Below, piece by piece: positions 1 through 8,835 of a DNA stretch of 11,389 nt. Both the position numbers and the translations under genes were made by a program. The notes beneath the pieces are model-generated. The model worked only from the letters and a program-made list of their open reading frames with translations, made no database searches and was not told where the DNA came from. The stretch lies in NCBI GenBank assembly GCA_001790315.1, contig MGCE01000195.1, positions 1 to 11,389 of the forward strand, given 5' to 3'. The DNA comes from Candidatus Rokubacteria bacterium RIFCSPLOWO2_02_FULL_72_37 (lineage in GTDB: Bacteria; Methylomirabilota; Methylomirabilia; Rokubacteriales; CSP1-6). Position 1 is the stretch's first letter; the number at the start of each line of letters is the position of its first letter.

Positions 1-135
1 AAGAACTTCGGCAAGAAGTCGCTGAACGAGATCAAGACGATCCTCGGCGAGATGGGGCTCGCGCTCGGCATGCGCCTGGACCCCGAGGAGCTCGAGCGGT
101 TGCGCGCCCAGTACGAGCGCACCTACGAAGCGTAG
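1..135 (+). CDS. rpoA: RNA polymerase subunit alpha, C-terminal end (5' truncated by window)
   Basis: The plus strand reads open from base 1 to a TAG at 133-135 and gives 44 residues starting KNFGKKSLNEIK and containing LGEMGLALGMRLD. This is the hallmark end of the alpha C-terminal domain, the helix-hairpin-helix module that contacts UP-element DNA and transcription activators. The tail after GMRLD (PEELERLRAQYERTYEA) is acidic and basic and not conserved, as is usual. The rest of the gene lies upstream, outside the window. In most bacteria rplQ (ribosomal protein L17) follows rpoA directly. Here the next gene is dapL on the opposite strand, and no L17-like reading frame is present. The identification rests on sequence recognition of a strongly conserved motif and is secure despite the short length. 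Confidence 0.95.
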   Translation, partial: KNFGKKSLNEIKTILGEMGLALGMRLDPEELERLRAQYERTYEA

Positions 136-159
136 TCCCGGCGCCTGTCGGAGTATAGA

Positions 160-188
160 GGAGCGCCACGGCTTGGCCGGGGCGCTCC
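160..188 (+). terminator. GC-rich hairpin downstream of rpoA, possible terminator
   Basis: Bases 160-167 pair with 181-188 (GGAGCGCC/GGCGCTCC). After an A.G mismatch, 169-172 pair with 176-179 around a TTG triloop. The hairpin starts 24 nt after the rpoA stop, where the ribosomal-protein/rpoA transcript should end. No T-tract follows, so it is not a textbook intrinsic terminator. It could work with Rho, or simply stabilise the 3' end. Its core recurs near 8842. Confidence 0.5.
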
Positions 189-203
189 GAGCGTTGGGGG
201 GTT

Positions 204-228
204 TGGGGGGCCATGTCGGGGCCCCCCA
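204..228 (-). terminator. GC-rich hairpin just past dapL stop, possible terminator
   Basis: Bases 204-212 pair perfectly over 9 bp with 220-228 (TGGGGGGCC/GGCCCCCCA) around a 7-nt loop. It begins 5 nt beyond the dapL stop codon, and it also lies downstream of rpoA. It may therefore act in both directions between the two convergent transcripts. There is no clear T-run on either side, so termination is inferred from position and stem strength only. Confidence 0.5.
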
Positions 229-233
229 CGTGG

Positions 234-1469
234 TTAGAGCGCGAGCCGCGTCTTGATGCGCTCGACCGCCTCCTCGGTCTGGTCGCGCCGGCCGAAGGCG
301 GTGAGGCGGAAGTAGCCCTCCCCGCTCGGCCCGAAGCCCGAGCCCGGGGTGCCGACGACGTGGGCCTCGGCCAGGAGCTTGTCGAAGAAGTCCCAGGACG
401 AGAGCCCGTCCGGCGTGCGCACCCAGATGTACGGAGCGTTCCGCCCGCCGAAGACCGTGAGCCCCGCGGCCTGGAGGCCCTCGCGGATGATCCGCGCGTT
501 GTCCATGTAGTAGTCGACGAGCGCGCGCACCTGGCTCTTTCCCGCGTCCGTGTACACGGCGGCGGCGCCGCGCTGCACGACGTACGGCGCGCCGTTGAAC
601 TTCGTGGACTGCCGCCGGAGCCAGAGCGCGTTCAGGCCGACCGGCCGGCCCCGCGCGTCGTGCCCCTGGAGGTCCTTCGGCACGACGGTGAAGGCGCAGC
701 GGGTGCCCGTGAAACCCGCGGTCTTCGAGAAGCTCCGGAACTCGATGGCGACCTCGCGCGCGCCCTCGATCTCGTAGATCGAGTGCGGGACGTCGTTCTC
801 ACGGATGTACGCTTCGTACGCGGCGTCGTAGAGCAGCACGGCGCCGTGGTGGCGCGCCCAGTGCACCCAGCGCCCGAGGGCGGCACGCGAGAGCACCGCG
901 CCCGTCGGGTTGTTGGGGAAGCAGAGGTAGACGAGGTCGACCGGGCGGTCGGGGAGCGGCGGCTCGAAACCGTTCTCGGCCACGCAGGGCAGGTAGACGA
1001 CGCGGTCGTAGCGTCCGTCGTCTCCCACCTCGCCGGCCCGTCCCGCCATGACGTTGCTGTCGAGGTAGACCGGGTAGACCGGATCCGTCAGCGCGACGGC
1101 GCTGTCGAGCGAAAAAATCTCCTGGATGTTGCCGGTGTCGCTCTTGGCGCCGTCACTCACGAAGATCTCGTCGACCGCGACCTTGACGCCGCGGGACGCA
1201 TAGTCGTGCGCGGCGATGAGCTCGGCGAGGAACTCGTACCCCGGTTCCGGGCCGTAGCCGCGGAACGTCTCCGCGTGCGCCATGTCGTTCACCGCCCCGT
1301 GGAGGGCCGCGATGACGGCCGGTGGGAGCGGCTGGGTGACGTCGCCGATCCCCAGCCGGATGGTCTTCGCCTCGGGGTGGGCAGCCTGGAAGGCCTTCAC
1401 GCGGCGGGCGATCTCGGAGAAGAGATAGCTCGCCTTGAGCTTCAGGTAGTGCTCGTTGACGCGGGCCAT
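234..1469 (-). CDS. dapL: LL-diaminopimelate aminotransferase
   Basis: This PLP-dependent class I/II aminotransferase of 411 residues converts L-2,3,4,5-tetrahydrodipicolinate to LL-2,6-diaminopimelate with glutamate as amino donor. It replaces the DapD/DapC/DapE steps of lysine and peptidoglycan precursor synthesis in the cytoplasm. The start MARVNEHYLKLKASYLF matches the family N-terminus. Other signatures are LGIGDVTQPLPP (39-50), GYGPEPGY (71-78), FVSDGAKSDTGNIQ (103-116), FPNNPTG (184-190, PLP-binding Asn), YDAAYEAYI (214-222), SFSKTAGFTGTR with the Schiff-base Lys about 249, and TKFNGAPYVVQRG. Length and motifs fit the plant/cyanobacterial/chlamydial DapL1 type rather than a generic aspartate transaminase. 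An in-frame ATG at 1514 would add 15 non-conserved residues inside comEC and is not used. The chosen ATG lies 11 nt after the comEC stop with no convincing Shine-Dalgarno, so expression probably relies on readthrough from comEC. Confidence 0.95.
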   Translation of the reverse strand: MARVNEHYLKLKASYLFSEIARRVKAFQAAHPEAKTIRLGIGDVTQPLPPAVIAALHGAVNDMAHAETFRGYGPEPGYEFLAELIAAHDYASRGVKVAVDEIFVSDGAKSDTGNIQEIFSLDSAVALTDPVYPVYLDSNVMAGRAGEVGDDGRYDRVVYLPCVAENGFEPPLPDRPVDLVYLCFPNNPTGAVLSRAALGRWVHWARHHGAVLLYDAAYEAYIRENDVPHSIYEIEGAREVAIEFRSFSKTAGFTGTRCAFTVVPKDLQGHDARGRPVGLNALWLRRQSTKFNGAPYVVQRGAAAVYTDAGKSQVRALVDYYMDNARIIREGLQAAGLTVFGGRNAPYIWVRTPDGLSSWDFFDKLLAEAHVVGTPGSGFGPSGEGYFRLTAFGRRDQTEEAVERIKTRLAL

Positions 1470-1480
1470 GGCGCCAGATT

Positions 1481-3796
1481 CTAGCAGATCGTCTCCGGGT
1501 CGAGGCAGAGCCACTCGCTCGCGCGGAGCGCCCAGCGGGTGACGCTGAGCGTGCGTCCGTCGGTCTCGAAGAGCACGGCGCCGTCACGGTCCGTCCGGTA
1601 GACGCGCGCGCCCGCGGCGGCGAGCCGCGTGAGAGCATCCCGGCTCGGGTGCCCGTAGGTGTTGCGCGGCCCGACGCTGATGACCGCGACGCTCGGGCCG
1701 ACCGCCGCGACGAACGGCGCCGTGCTCGAGCCGCGCGCGCCGTGATGCGGGACCTTGAGGACGCTGGCGCCGAGGTCGGCGTCCCCCGCCACGAGCTCGG
1801 CCTCGCGTGCGGCCTCGATGTCGGACGCGAGCAGGAAGGACGCGAGGCCGTAGTCGAGCCGGAGGACCATCGCCTCGTTGTTGGCCGTGCGCCCCCGGGG
1901 CGTCACCCGGTCCTCGGCCGCCGCGCGCGGCGGCGGGGTTCGGGCGCGCACGAGCGCGAGCCGCGCGCCGCCGGCGACGTAGGGTTCCCGCGCGAGGCCG
2001 TCGGCCGTGAGCCGCGCGGGGACGCCGAACAGGCGGTGGACGGCGGGCATGCCGCCCGCGTGGTCGGCGTCGAGGTGCGTCACAGCGGTCGCCGACAGAC
2101 GCAGGAACCCGCGATTCCAGAGGAACGGAGCGACGACCCGCTCGCCGGCATCGAGGCGGCCCACCCCGCCCCCGCCCGCGTCGATCACGAGAGCGCGGCC
2201 GTCCGGTGTCTCCACCACGATCGCGTCGCCCTGGCCGACGTCGAGGACGCTGACTCTGAGGAGCCCGTCGGGTGGGCGTACGAGCGGCCACGCGGCGATC
2301 GTCACCGACGCCACCAGCAGGAGGATCGCGGCCGCCGGCGCGGCGCGGCCCTGGGCCATCGCGTCGGACGGTATCCGCCGCCACCAGGCGAGCGCGACGA
2401 GCAGGCCCCCGGCGTAGCAGGCGAGCGCGCTCCAGTGGGGCGCGGGCAGGTGGATCACGGCGCCCGGCACGGCGGCGGCGAGGGCCGCCACGCCGCGCAG
2501 TGCCAGCAGCACCGGCCACACCGCGTCGAAGGCGACGGCCGCGAGGGTGTCGCTGGCGAGAGCCAGGAGCACCCCGACGAGGCCGCCGATCGTCGCCGCC
2601 CCGGCGAGGGGAACGACGCCCAGGTTGGCGAGGACGCCGATGGTCGAGAGCTGGTTGAAGTGCGTCAACGTGACCGGCAGCACCGCGATCTGCGCGGCGG
2701 CGCTCACGCCGAGGGCGCCCGCGACGAGCCCGCGGGGCAGGGGGCCCGCCACGATCCCGGCGGTCGCCGCGAACGAGAGCTGGAAGCCCGGGTCGACGAG
2801 GTCGCCCGGCCGGACGGCCAGGATCGCGAGCGCCGCGAGCGCGAGGCTGTTCACGACCGACGCCTCGCGCTCGAGGACGAGCGCGATGAGCACGAGCACC
2901 GCCATGACGACCGCGCGCAGCACGGAGGGCTCGCCGCCGACGACGAGCGCGAAGCCGGTCACGACCACGATCGCGGTGCAGGCGCTGGCGCGACGCCCCA
3001 CGCGGGCCAGGCGGCAGAGCGCCCAGACCGCGCCGGCGAGGAGCGCGACGTTGAAGCCGGAGACCGCGAGGATGTGGTAGACGCCGGCACGGCGGAAGGT
3101 GTCGTCCAGGTCGTGCGGCAGCTCGGTCCGGTCGCCCAACAGGAGCCCGCCGAGCAGTGCCGCCGAGGCGGGCGGGAGCGCGCGGCCCAGCGCGTCGAGC
3201 GCCGCGCGGCGCGCCCGCGCCGGCCACGGCGGCCGTGCGGCGTCGAGGGCGGAGAGCCGCTCGGCCCGCGCCGTCGCCACGACGTGCACGCCCTGACGGG
3301 CGAGATGCGCGGCGTAGTCGAAGGTGCCGGGATTCCTGAACCCGATCGCCGGGAGCAGGCGCAGCTCGGCCGCGATGCGCTGTCCCTCGGCGAGGGCCGG
3401 GAGCTCTCCCTGCACGGTTACCCGGATCCGACCCGAGGCCGGCCGGCCGTCGGCCCGCTCGGCGTCGAGCAGGAGGTGCGCGCGGTCGACGGACCACCGC
3501 GTGGGCTCGGCGACGAGTCGGCCCTCCACGCGCGCGGTGCGGGGCAGGTCCAGGCGCCGAATGTGATCGCCGGCGAGCGGGGGCTCCCCGCCACGGAGCA
3601 CGCCGAGTGCGACGACACCGGCCAGCAGGGGTGCCGCAGCCCACGCGAGGCGCCCGTACGCGAGCAGCCCCGCCGTCACCAGGAGCCCGACGAGCCATGC
3701 GGCCCACGCCAGCGCCTCGGGCGTGGACGGCGCGAGCGCGAGTCCGGCGGCGAAGGCCAGGGCCAGGGGGACGAGGGGCGCGGGCGCGGGTCTCAC
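1481..3796 (-). CDS. comEC: ComEC/Rec2 DNA-uptake channel protein
   Basis: This polytopic inner-membrane protein of 771 residues carries single-stranded DNA into the cytoplasm during natural transformation. Three regions are visible. An N-terminal region (1-185) has two hydrophobic segments and a DUF4131/OB-like domain. The central competence domain (about 215-500) is rich in membrane helices and includes HILAVSGFNVALL (241-253) and GFQLSFAATAGI. The C-terminal metallo-beta-lactamase-like domain (about 512-750) has LDVGQGDAI (518-526), THLDADHAGG (573-582), ASDIE (657-661), KVPHHGA (681-687) and YGHPS (714-718). Most metal-ligand motifs are intact, so the domain could be an active nuclease. 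The start is the GTG at 3794-3796, overlapping the comEA TGA as GTGA. The frame is open further upstream, but that part is arginine-rich out-of-frame comEA. The length is normal for the family. Confidence 0.95.
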   Translation of the reverse strand: MRPAPAPLVPLALAFAAGLALAPSTPEALAWAAWLVGLLVTAGLLAYGRLAWAAAPLLAGVVALGVLRGGEPPLAGDHIRRLDLPRTARVEGRLVAEPTRWSVDRAHLLLDAERADGRPASGRIRVTVQGELPALAEGQRIAAELRLLPAIGFRNPGTFDYAAHLARQGVHVVATARAERLSALDAARPPWPARARRAALDALGRALPPASAALLGGLLLGDRTELPHDLDDTFRRAGVYHILAVSGFNVALLAGAVWALCRLARVGRRASACTAIVVVTGFALVVGGEPSVLRAVVMAVLVLIALVLEREASVVNSLALAALAILAVRPGDLVDPGFQLSFAATAGIVAGPLPRGLVAGALGVSAAAQIAVLPVTLTHFNQLSTIGVLANLGVVPLAGAATIGGLVGVLLALASDTLAAVAFDAVWPVLLALRGVAALAAAVPGAVIHLPAPHWSALACYAGGLLVALAWWRRIPSDAMAQGRAAPAAAILLLVASVTIAAWPLVRPPDGLLRVSVLDVGQGDAIVVETPDGRALVIDAGGGGVGRLDAGERVVAPFLWNRGFLRLSATAVTHLDADHAGGMPAVHRLFGVPARLTADGLAREPYVAGGARLALVRARTPPPRAAAEDRVTPRGRTANNEAMVLRLDYGLASFLLASDIEAAREAELVAGDADLGASVLKVPHHGARGSSTAPFVAAVGPSVAVISVGPRNTYGHPSRDALTRLAAAGARVYRTDRDGAVLFETDGRTLSVTRWALRASEWLCLDPETIC

Positions 3797-4269
3797 TCGC
3801 CGATGAGCGCGTCGCCGGGCGCCGGCGCGTCGGTCGCGGGGAGCCCGGGCGCCGGCTCGTCGACGGCGAGGAGCGGGCGGAGCCGCTCGACCCGTGCGCG
3901 CCCGAGCCGCCGGACGCGCGCGAGGTCGTCGACGGACGCGAAGGGCCCGTCCCGCTCGCGGGCCTCGACGATACGCGCGGCGAGCGCCGCGCTCACGCCC
4001 GGCAGCCGCGCGAGCTCCGCGACGCTGGCGCGGTTCAGATCGAGCGGCGCTCCGTTCGGCGGCACGGCCCGCGGCGCGCCCGAGCGCCGCGAGCCGTCGG
4101 GTTCGGGCACGAGCACCGCCGTCGTGTACTCGGGATCGCGGTCGAAATCCTCGAGGCGCGCGACCAGGGCGGGGTGGGCGCGGCGCCACTGACCGACCGC
4201 GAGACCCAAGCCAGCGGCGGCCACGAGCCCGAGCAGGACCAGGAGCTGCTGCCGCGAGTAGAGCGTCAT
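3793..4269 (-). CDS. comEA: ComEA-like helix-hairpin-helix DNA-binding protein
   Basis: A 158-residue protein with one N-terminal membrane segment (about 8-26, LLVLLGLVAAAGLGLAVG), a polar proline-rich linker (about 30-75) and a helix-hairpin-helix pair at 76-134. The repeat begins LDLNRASVAELARLPGV and continues through RIVEARERDGPFASVDDL. This matches ComEA, which is anchored in the inner membrane and binds double-stranded DNA in the periplasm to pass it to ComEC. The gene lies directly upstream of comEC and overlaps it by 4 nt, which strongly supports the call. The ATG at 4267-4269 gives a clean membrane anchor. No good Shine-Dalgarno precedes it. The last 25 residues are a Pro/Ala/Asp tail outside the domain. 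Other single-HhH membrane proteins look similar, but the comEC partnership decides it. Confidence 0.9.
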   Translation of the reverse strand: MTLYSRQQLLVLLGLVAAAGLGLAVGQWRRAHPALVARLEDFDRDPEYTTAVLVPEPDGSRRSGAPRAVPPNGAPLDLNRASVAELARLPGVSAALAARIVEARERDGPFASVDDLARVRRLGRARVERLRPLLAVDEPAPGLPATDAPAPGDALIGE

Positions 4270-4366
4270 GCGCGGAGGCTCGCACGCCCCCGCGCGCGCC
4301 GCTAGAGTGGAAGAATCGATACGCCCCGGCGCGCGGCGGCTCGGGGGTCCGTGGGCATGATGCGCC

Positions 4367-5475
4367 CTACGGCACGAGGGCCGCCCGCGTGATCGTCGTC
4401 GTCTCCTTGGCGTGCCACTCGCTCTCGGCGAACGCCTGGTTGATCTGCTCGAGCGGGTACCTGTGCGAGAGCAGCCGGTCGAACGGCCAGCGCGTCCGGT
4501 TGCGTACCAGGAAGTCGAGCGCTTTCGGGATCGCCCACGGGTCGTACTGGATGATGCCGACGATGCGCTTGGAGCCCCAGACCAGCAGCGAGGGCTCGAG
4601 CTCCACCTTGGCGCCACGGCTGATCGTGCCGATCTCCACGTACGTGCCGCCCGCGCGGAGCATGTCGATCCCCTCGAGGATCACTTGCGGGAAGCCGACG
4701 AAGTCGCAGGCGACGTCGGCGCCGACACCGCCCGTCCACTTGCGGACGAGAGCGACGCGCTCCTTGCGGTCGGCGACCTCCCGGACGTTGATGGTGTGGT
4801 CGGCGCCGAACGCGCGCGCGAGCTCGAGCCGGCCGGGGAGCTGGTCGAGCACGATGACGGTCTGGGCGCCCATGTCCTTGGCGACCGCCGCGGCCTGGAC
4901 GCCGAGGCCGCCCGCGCCCTGGATCACGACGGTCCCGCCGAACTGGAGCCCCCCTTTCGAGAGCCCGAAGATCACCTGCGAGAGCGCGCAGTTCACCGGC
5001 GCGACCAGCTCGTCGGAGAGCGTGTCGGGCACGAGGAAGAGCGCGCCGCGTGGCCTGAGGTAGTAGTATTCGGCGAACGCGCCATGGAAGTGCGGGAACT
5101 GCGAGGGGCCGAGCGGACGCTCGATCTTCGCCGGGCACGCGGCCGGCTCGTTGTGGACGCACGCCCAGCAGCGCCCGCAGGGGTAGAAGTACGTGTAGGC
5201 GACGCGGTCGCCCTCCCTGAGCGGGCGGCCCAGCGAGTCCGTCGTGACCCGTGCGCCGAGCTTGGCCACGCGCCCCGTCATCTCGTGGCCGAAGATCCAG
5301 CCGTCCTCGGGCAGGCGCAGCGGTGCGTCGCCGCGCCAGAAGTGGAGGTCCGAGCCGCACACGTTCGCGAGCGCGACCTTGATCAGCACCGCGTCCGGCT
5401 CGACGTCGGGGACCGGCACCTCGCGGATCTCGAAGGGCTTCCCGGGACCGAAGAAGACCGCGGCCTTGCCCGTGC

Positions 5476-5479
<4 letters not shown>
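4367..5479 (-). CDS. Zinc-dependent medium-chain alcohol dehydrogenase, substrate unknown
   Basis: A 370-residue medium-chain dehydrogenase/reductase with an N-terminal GroES-like catalytic domain and a C-terminal Rossmann domain. Catalytic zinc ligands are visible at C41 (CGSD), H65-E66 (GHE) and C164 (PVNCALSQ). The four structural-zinc cysteines are C101, C104, C107 and C115. The nucleotide loop is QGAGGLGVQ (187-195), and Asp212 at the end of the second strand suggests NAD+ rather than NADP+. All catalytic features are intact, so it should oxidise an alcohol or polyol, but nothing here reveals which. The ATG overlaps the lysC stop (ATGA), and an AGGAG sits 7 nt upstream inside the lysC tail, so the start is well supported. 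It follows lysC in transcription order and precedes comEA by 97 nt. No aspartate-pathway role is known for the family. Confidence 0.9.
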
Positions 5480-6702
<1,223 letters not shown>

Positions 6703-6753
6703 GACCCCCGAAGCCTACATGAGGGCCGCGGAGCGTCGCAAGAGCCGGTAGGC

Positions 6754-7767
6754 CTACGCGCCCTCGGCGGGCGGCACGCGGGCGTGCGTGGCCTCGCCGA
6801 GGCTCACGTGCTCGCGCAGGAGATAGAGCCAGCCGAGCAACGTGACCGGCACGATCTGGCTCGCGTGGAAGACGAGCGCGTAGCCGATGGCGGCCGACTG
6901 CGCGACACCGTACAGGCCGACGGCGAGCGCCGCCGCGGCGTGGAACACGCCGACGTAGCCCGGCGCCGACGGGATGGACACGCCGAGGCCGACGAAGACG
7001 AGGACCGTGAGGCCGGCGAGCCAGGGCAGGTGGAAGTTCATCGCGTAGAGCATCGTCCACGCGGAGAGCGCGGGGATCGCCCACACGATCCCCGTCCAGA
7101 GCAGGATCGGCAGCGCGTGGTCCCACGTGCGGATGCCCTCGAGGCCGTGCACGAACGTGTCGAAGACGCGGTGGGCGCGCGCGCGCAGCGCCGGCCAGCG
7201 GCCGAGCAGGCGGGCGATCAGCCGCTGGCACGCCTCCGGCGCGACCACGAGGCCGACCATGATGGCGATGCCGAGGCAGTCCACGGCGAGGAGGACGGCG
7301 GCCGCGTACTGGAGCACCGCCGGCACCGGGATCACGAGCACGAGGGCGGCGAGCATCGCCACGATGAAGAGGCTGTCGAGGACGCGCTCGACGAAGAGCG
7401 TCGCGAGCGTCGTCCAGAACCCGTGCCCGCGCCCGGCGGCGCCCGCCGCGGCGGCGCCCCAGCGCCGCGCGACGACGTAGACGCGGACGAACTCGCCCGC
7501 CCGGAGGGGTAGCACATTGTTCGCCATGTAGCCGATCATCGTCGCGGCCACGAGGCCGGGCGGCTCGGAGCGTGGCGGGAAGAGGTAGCGCCAGCGGACG
7601 GCCCGCGCCCAGATGCCCGCGGGCGCGAGCGCGGTGGCGATGGCCGCCCAGCCCCACTGCGTGGCGCGGAGCTGGCGGCCCAGCTCGGCGAAGTCGACGC
7701 TCCGGAGGAGGTAGACCACGAGGGCGACGCTGATCGCGGCGCCCAGGAAGACCTTGAGCCGGCTCAG
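6754..7767 (-). CDS. Flippase-like integral membrane protein (LPG synthase TM / UPF0104 family)
   Basis: A roughly 337-residue polytopic membrane protein with about eight hydrophobic segments (near 6-22, 40-55, 132-150, 155-176, 218-240, 250-268, 270-290 and 295-317). Family signatures are MIGYMANNVLPLRAGEFVRV (77-96), FVERVLD (125-131) and IPSAPGYVGVFHAAA (265-279). This is the lysylphosphatidylglycerol-synthase transmembrane fold, which flips lipids in MprF. In most bacteria the standalone versions (YbhN-like) have unknown lipid substrates. No synthase domain is attached. The best start is a CTG at 7765-7767 overlapping the thrC stop as CTGA. The frame has no ATG, GTG or TTG near there. The next GTG falls inside the first membrane helix, and the first ATG is near residue 77. 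It sits between thrC and lysC, an odd place for a lipid transporter. Family call is strong; start is moderate; function is unknown. Confidence 0.85.
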   Translation of the reverse strand: MSRLKVFLGAAISVALVVYLLRSVDFAELGRQLRATQWGWAAIATALAPAGIWARAVRWRYLFPPRSEPPGLVAATMIGYMANNVLPLRAGEFVRVYVVARRWGAAAAGAAGRGHGFWTTLATLFVERVLDSLFIVAMLAALVLVIPVPAVLQYAAAVLLAVDCLGIAIMVGLVVAPEACQRLIARLLGRWPALRARAHRVFDTFVHGLEGIRTWDHALPILLWTGIVWAIPALSAWTMLYAMNFHLPWLAGLTVLVFVGLGVSIPSAPGYVGVFHAAAALAVGLYGVAQSAAIGYALVFHASQIVPVTLLGWLYLLREHVSLGEATHARVPPAEGA

Positions 7768-8822
7768 AGGCCGAGCTGCGCCAGGACGGCGTCGAGCCGC
7801 GCGGGCACCGTGGTCGGGCGCGACGCGGACTCGAGCGCCGTGTCCGGGTCCTTGAGCCCGTGGCCCGTGAGCGTGAGCACGAGGGTCGAGCCCGGCTCGA
7901 AACGACCGGCTTTGACGGACTTGATCAGGCCAGCGACGGTTGCGGCGGAAGCGGGCTCCATGAAAATGCCTTCTTCCCGCGCCAACATTCGGTAGGCGCC
8001 CAGGATCTCCTCGTCCGTGACGATGTCGACCCACCCCCGCGAGTCCTTCACGGCCTCGAGCGCCGGGCCCCAGTTCGCGGGGTTGCCGATCTTGATCGCG
8101 GTGGCGATCGTGCGGGGCTCCTCGATCACGCGGTTCTCGTAGATCGGCGCCGCGCCCGCCGCCTGGAAGCCGACCATTCGCGGCAGCTCCCGGGCGAGCC
8201 CCGCCCGGTGGTACTCACGGTAGCCGCGCCAGTAGGCCGTGATGTTGCCGGCGTTGCCGACGGGGATCAGGTGGTAGTCGGGGGCGCGCCCGAGCTGGTC
8301 CACGATCTCGAACGCGGCGGTCTTCTGGCCTTCGAGCCGGAACGGGTTGACCGAGTTCACGAGCGTCACCGGGTGCGTCTCGGCGATCTGGCGGACGATG
8401 GCGAGGGCCTGGTCGAAGTTGCCCTCCACGGTGAGCACCCGGGCTCCGTGGATCGCCGCCTGCGAGAGCTTGCCGAGCGCGATCGCGCCCCGCGGCACCA
8501 TCACGAACGCGCGGATCTGCGCGCGGGCCGCGAAGGCGGCGGCGGAGGCGGACGTGTTGCCGGTCGAGGCGCAGATGACCGCCCGCGAGCCCGACTCGAG
8601 CGCCTTGGAGACCGCCATGGTCATCCCGCGGTCCTTGAACGAGCCCGTCGGGTTGAACCCCTCGCACTTGAGGTAGACCGAGAGGCGCGCGTCGGTCGCC
8701 TCGGCCAGGCGCGGCGCGGGCACGAGCGGCGTGTTGCCCTCGAAGAGCGTCACGACCGGGGTCTTCGCGGTGACCGGCAGGAAGGCGCGGTACTGCTCGA
8801 TGACGCCGCGCCAGCCCTTCAC
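7764..8822 (-). CDS. thrC: Threonine synthase
   Basis: A 352-residue fold-type II PLP enzyme that converts O-phospho-L-homoserine to L-threonine and phosphate. Visible motifs are EGNTPLV (28-34), the PLP-lysine motif NPTGSFKDRGM with Lys63, ASTGNTSAS (85-93), NSVNPFRLEGQK (156-167), the phosphate cradle PVGNAGN (187-193) and TLTGHGLKDP (317-326). The length matches the short Bacillus-type threonine synthase, not the roughly 430-500-residue fungal/E. coli type. Synthases rather than threonine dehydratases carry the NPTGSFKDRG and GHGLKD forms. The start is a GTG at 8820-8822 with AAAGGA 6 nt upstream. An ATG at 8858 would add 12 basic residues encoded in the intergenic hairpin and is unlikely. 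It follows hom in transcription order, and the downstream flippase gene overlaps its stop. Confidence 0.95.
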   Translation of the reverse strand: MKGWRGVIEQYRAFLPVTAKTPVVTLFEGNTPLVPAPRLAEATDARLSVYLKCEGFNPTGSFKDRGMTMAVSKALESGSRAVICASTGNTSASAAAFAARAQIRAFVMVPRGAIALGKLSQAAIHGARVLTVEGNFDQALAIVRQIAETHPVTLVNSVNPFRLEGQKTAAFEIVDQLGRAPDYHLIPVGNAGNITAYWRGYREYHRAGLARELPRMVGFQAAGAAPIYENRVIEEPRTIATAIKIGNPANWGPALEAVKDSRGWVDIVTDEEILGAYRMLAREEGIFMEPASAATVAGLIKSVKAGRFEPGSTLVLTLTGHGLKDPDTALESASRPTTVPARLDAVLAQLGL

Positions 8823-8828
8823 ACCCGA

Positions 8829-8834
8829 TCCTTT
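8829..8834 (-). promoter_or_regulatory. Shine-Dalgarno that fixes the thrC GTG start
   Basis: AAAGGA on the minus strand lies 6 nt before GTG at 8820-8822. Just upstream of it is the hairpin at 8838-8856. The ribosome site is therefore unpaired only in the short stretch between stem and start codon, so folding of this leader could affect thrC initiation. Confidence 0.65.
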
Positions 8835-8835
8835 C

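Noticed and set aside
213..1484. Long plus-strand open frame opposite dapL (423 codons)
   Set aside because: Antisense shadow produced by high GC at third codon positions. The protein is low-complexity (Arg/Val/Asp/Glu rich) with no domain, whereas the minus strand encodes an unmistakable DapL.
1470..1514. DapL start at the ATG at 1514
   Set aside because: The 15 extra residues overlap the comEC 3' end and are not part of the conserved family start, which is MARVNEHYLK.
1649..4192. 847-codon plus-strand open frame opposite comEC/comEA
   Set aside because: Very rich in Arg, Gly, Glu and Asp with no recognisable motif; the opposite strand carries clear ComEC and ComEA signatures.
3797..4285. 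Extension of ComEC by 163 N-terminal residues from an ATG at 4285
   Set aside because: Arg/Ala/Pro-rich out-of-frame translation of comEA. The GTG at 3796 overlapping the comEA stop gives a normal-length ComEC.
4293..4335. 9-bp inverted repeat (CGCGCGCCG/CGGCGCGCG) and a possible promoter between adh and comEA
   Set aside because: The loop is about 25 nt and the arms are simple GC alternation, expected by chance at this GC. No convincing -35/-10 pair was found in the 97-nt gap.
6703..6753. Gap between the flippase and lysC
   Set aside because: Examined for hairpins, promoters and small genes; nothing convincing beyond a weak GGGGGT before the lysC ATG.
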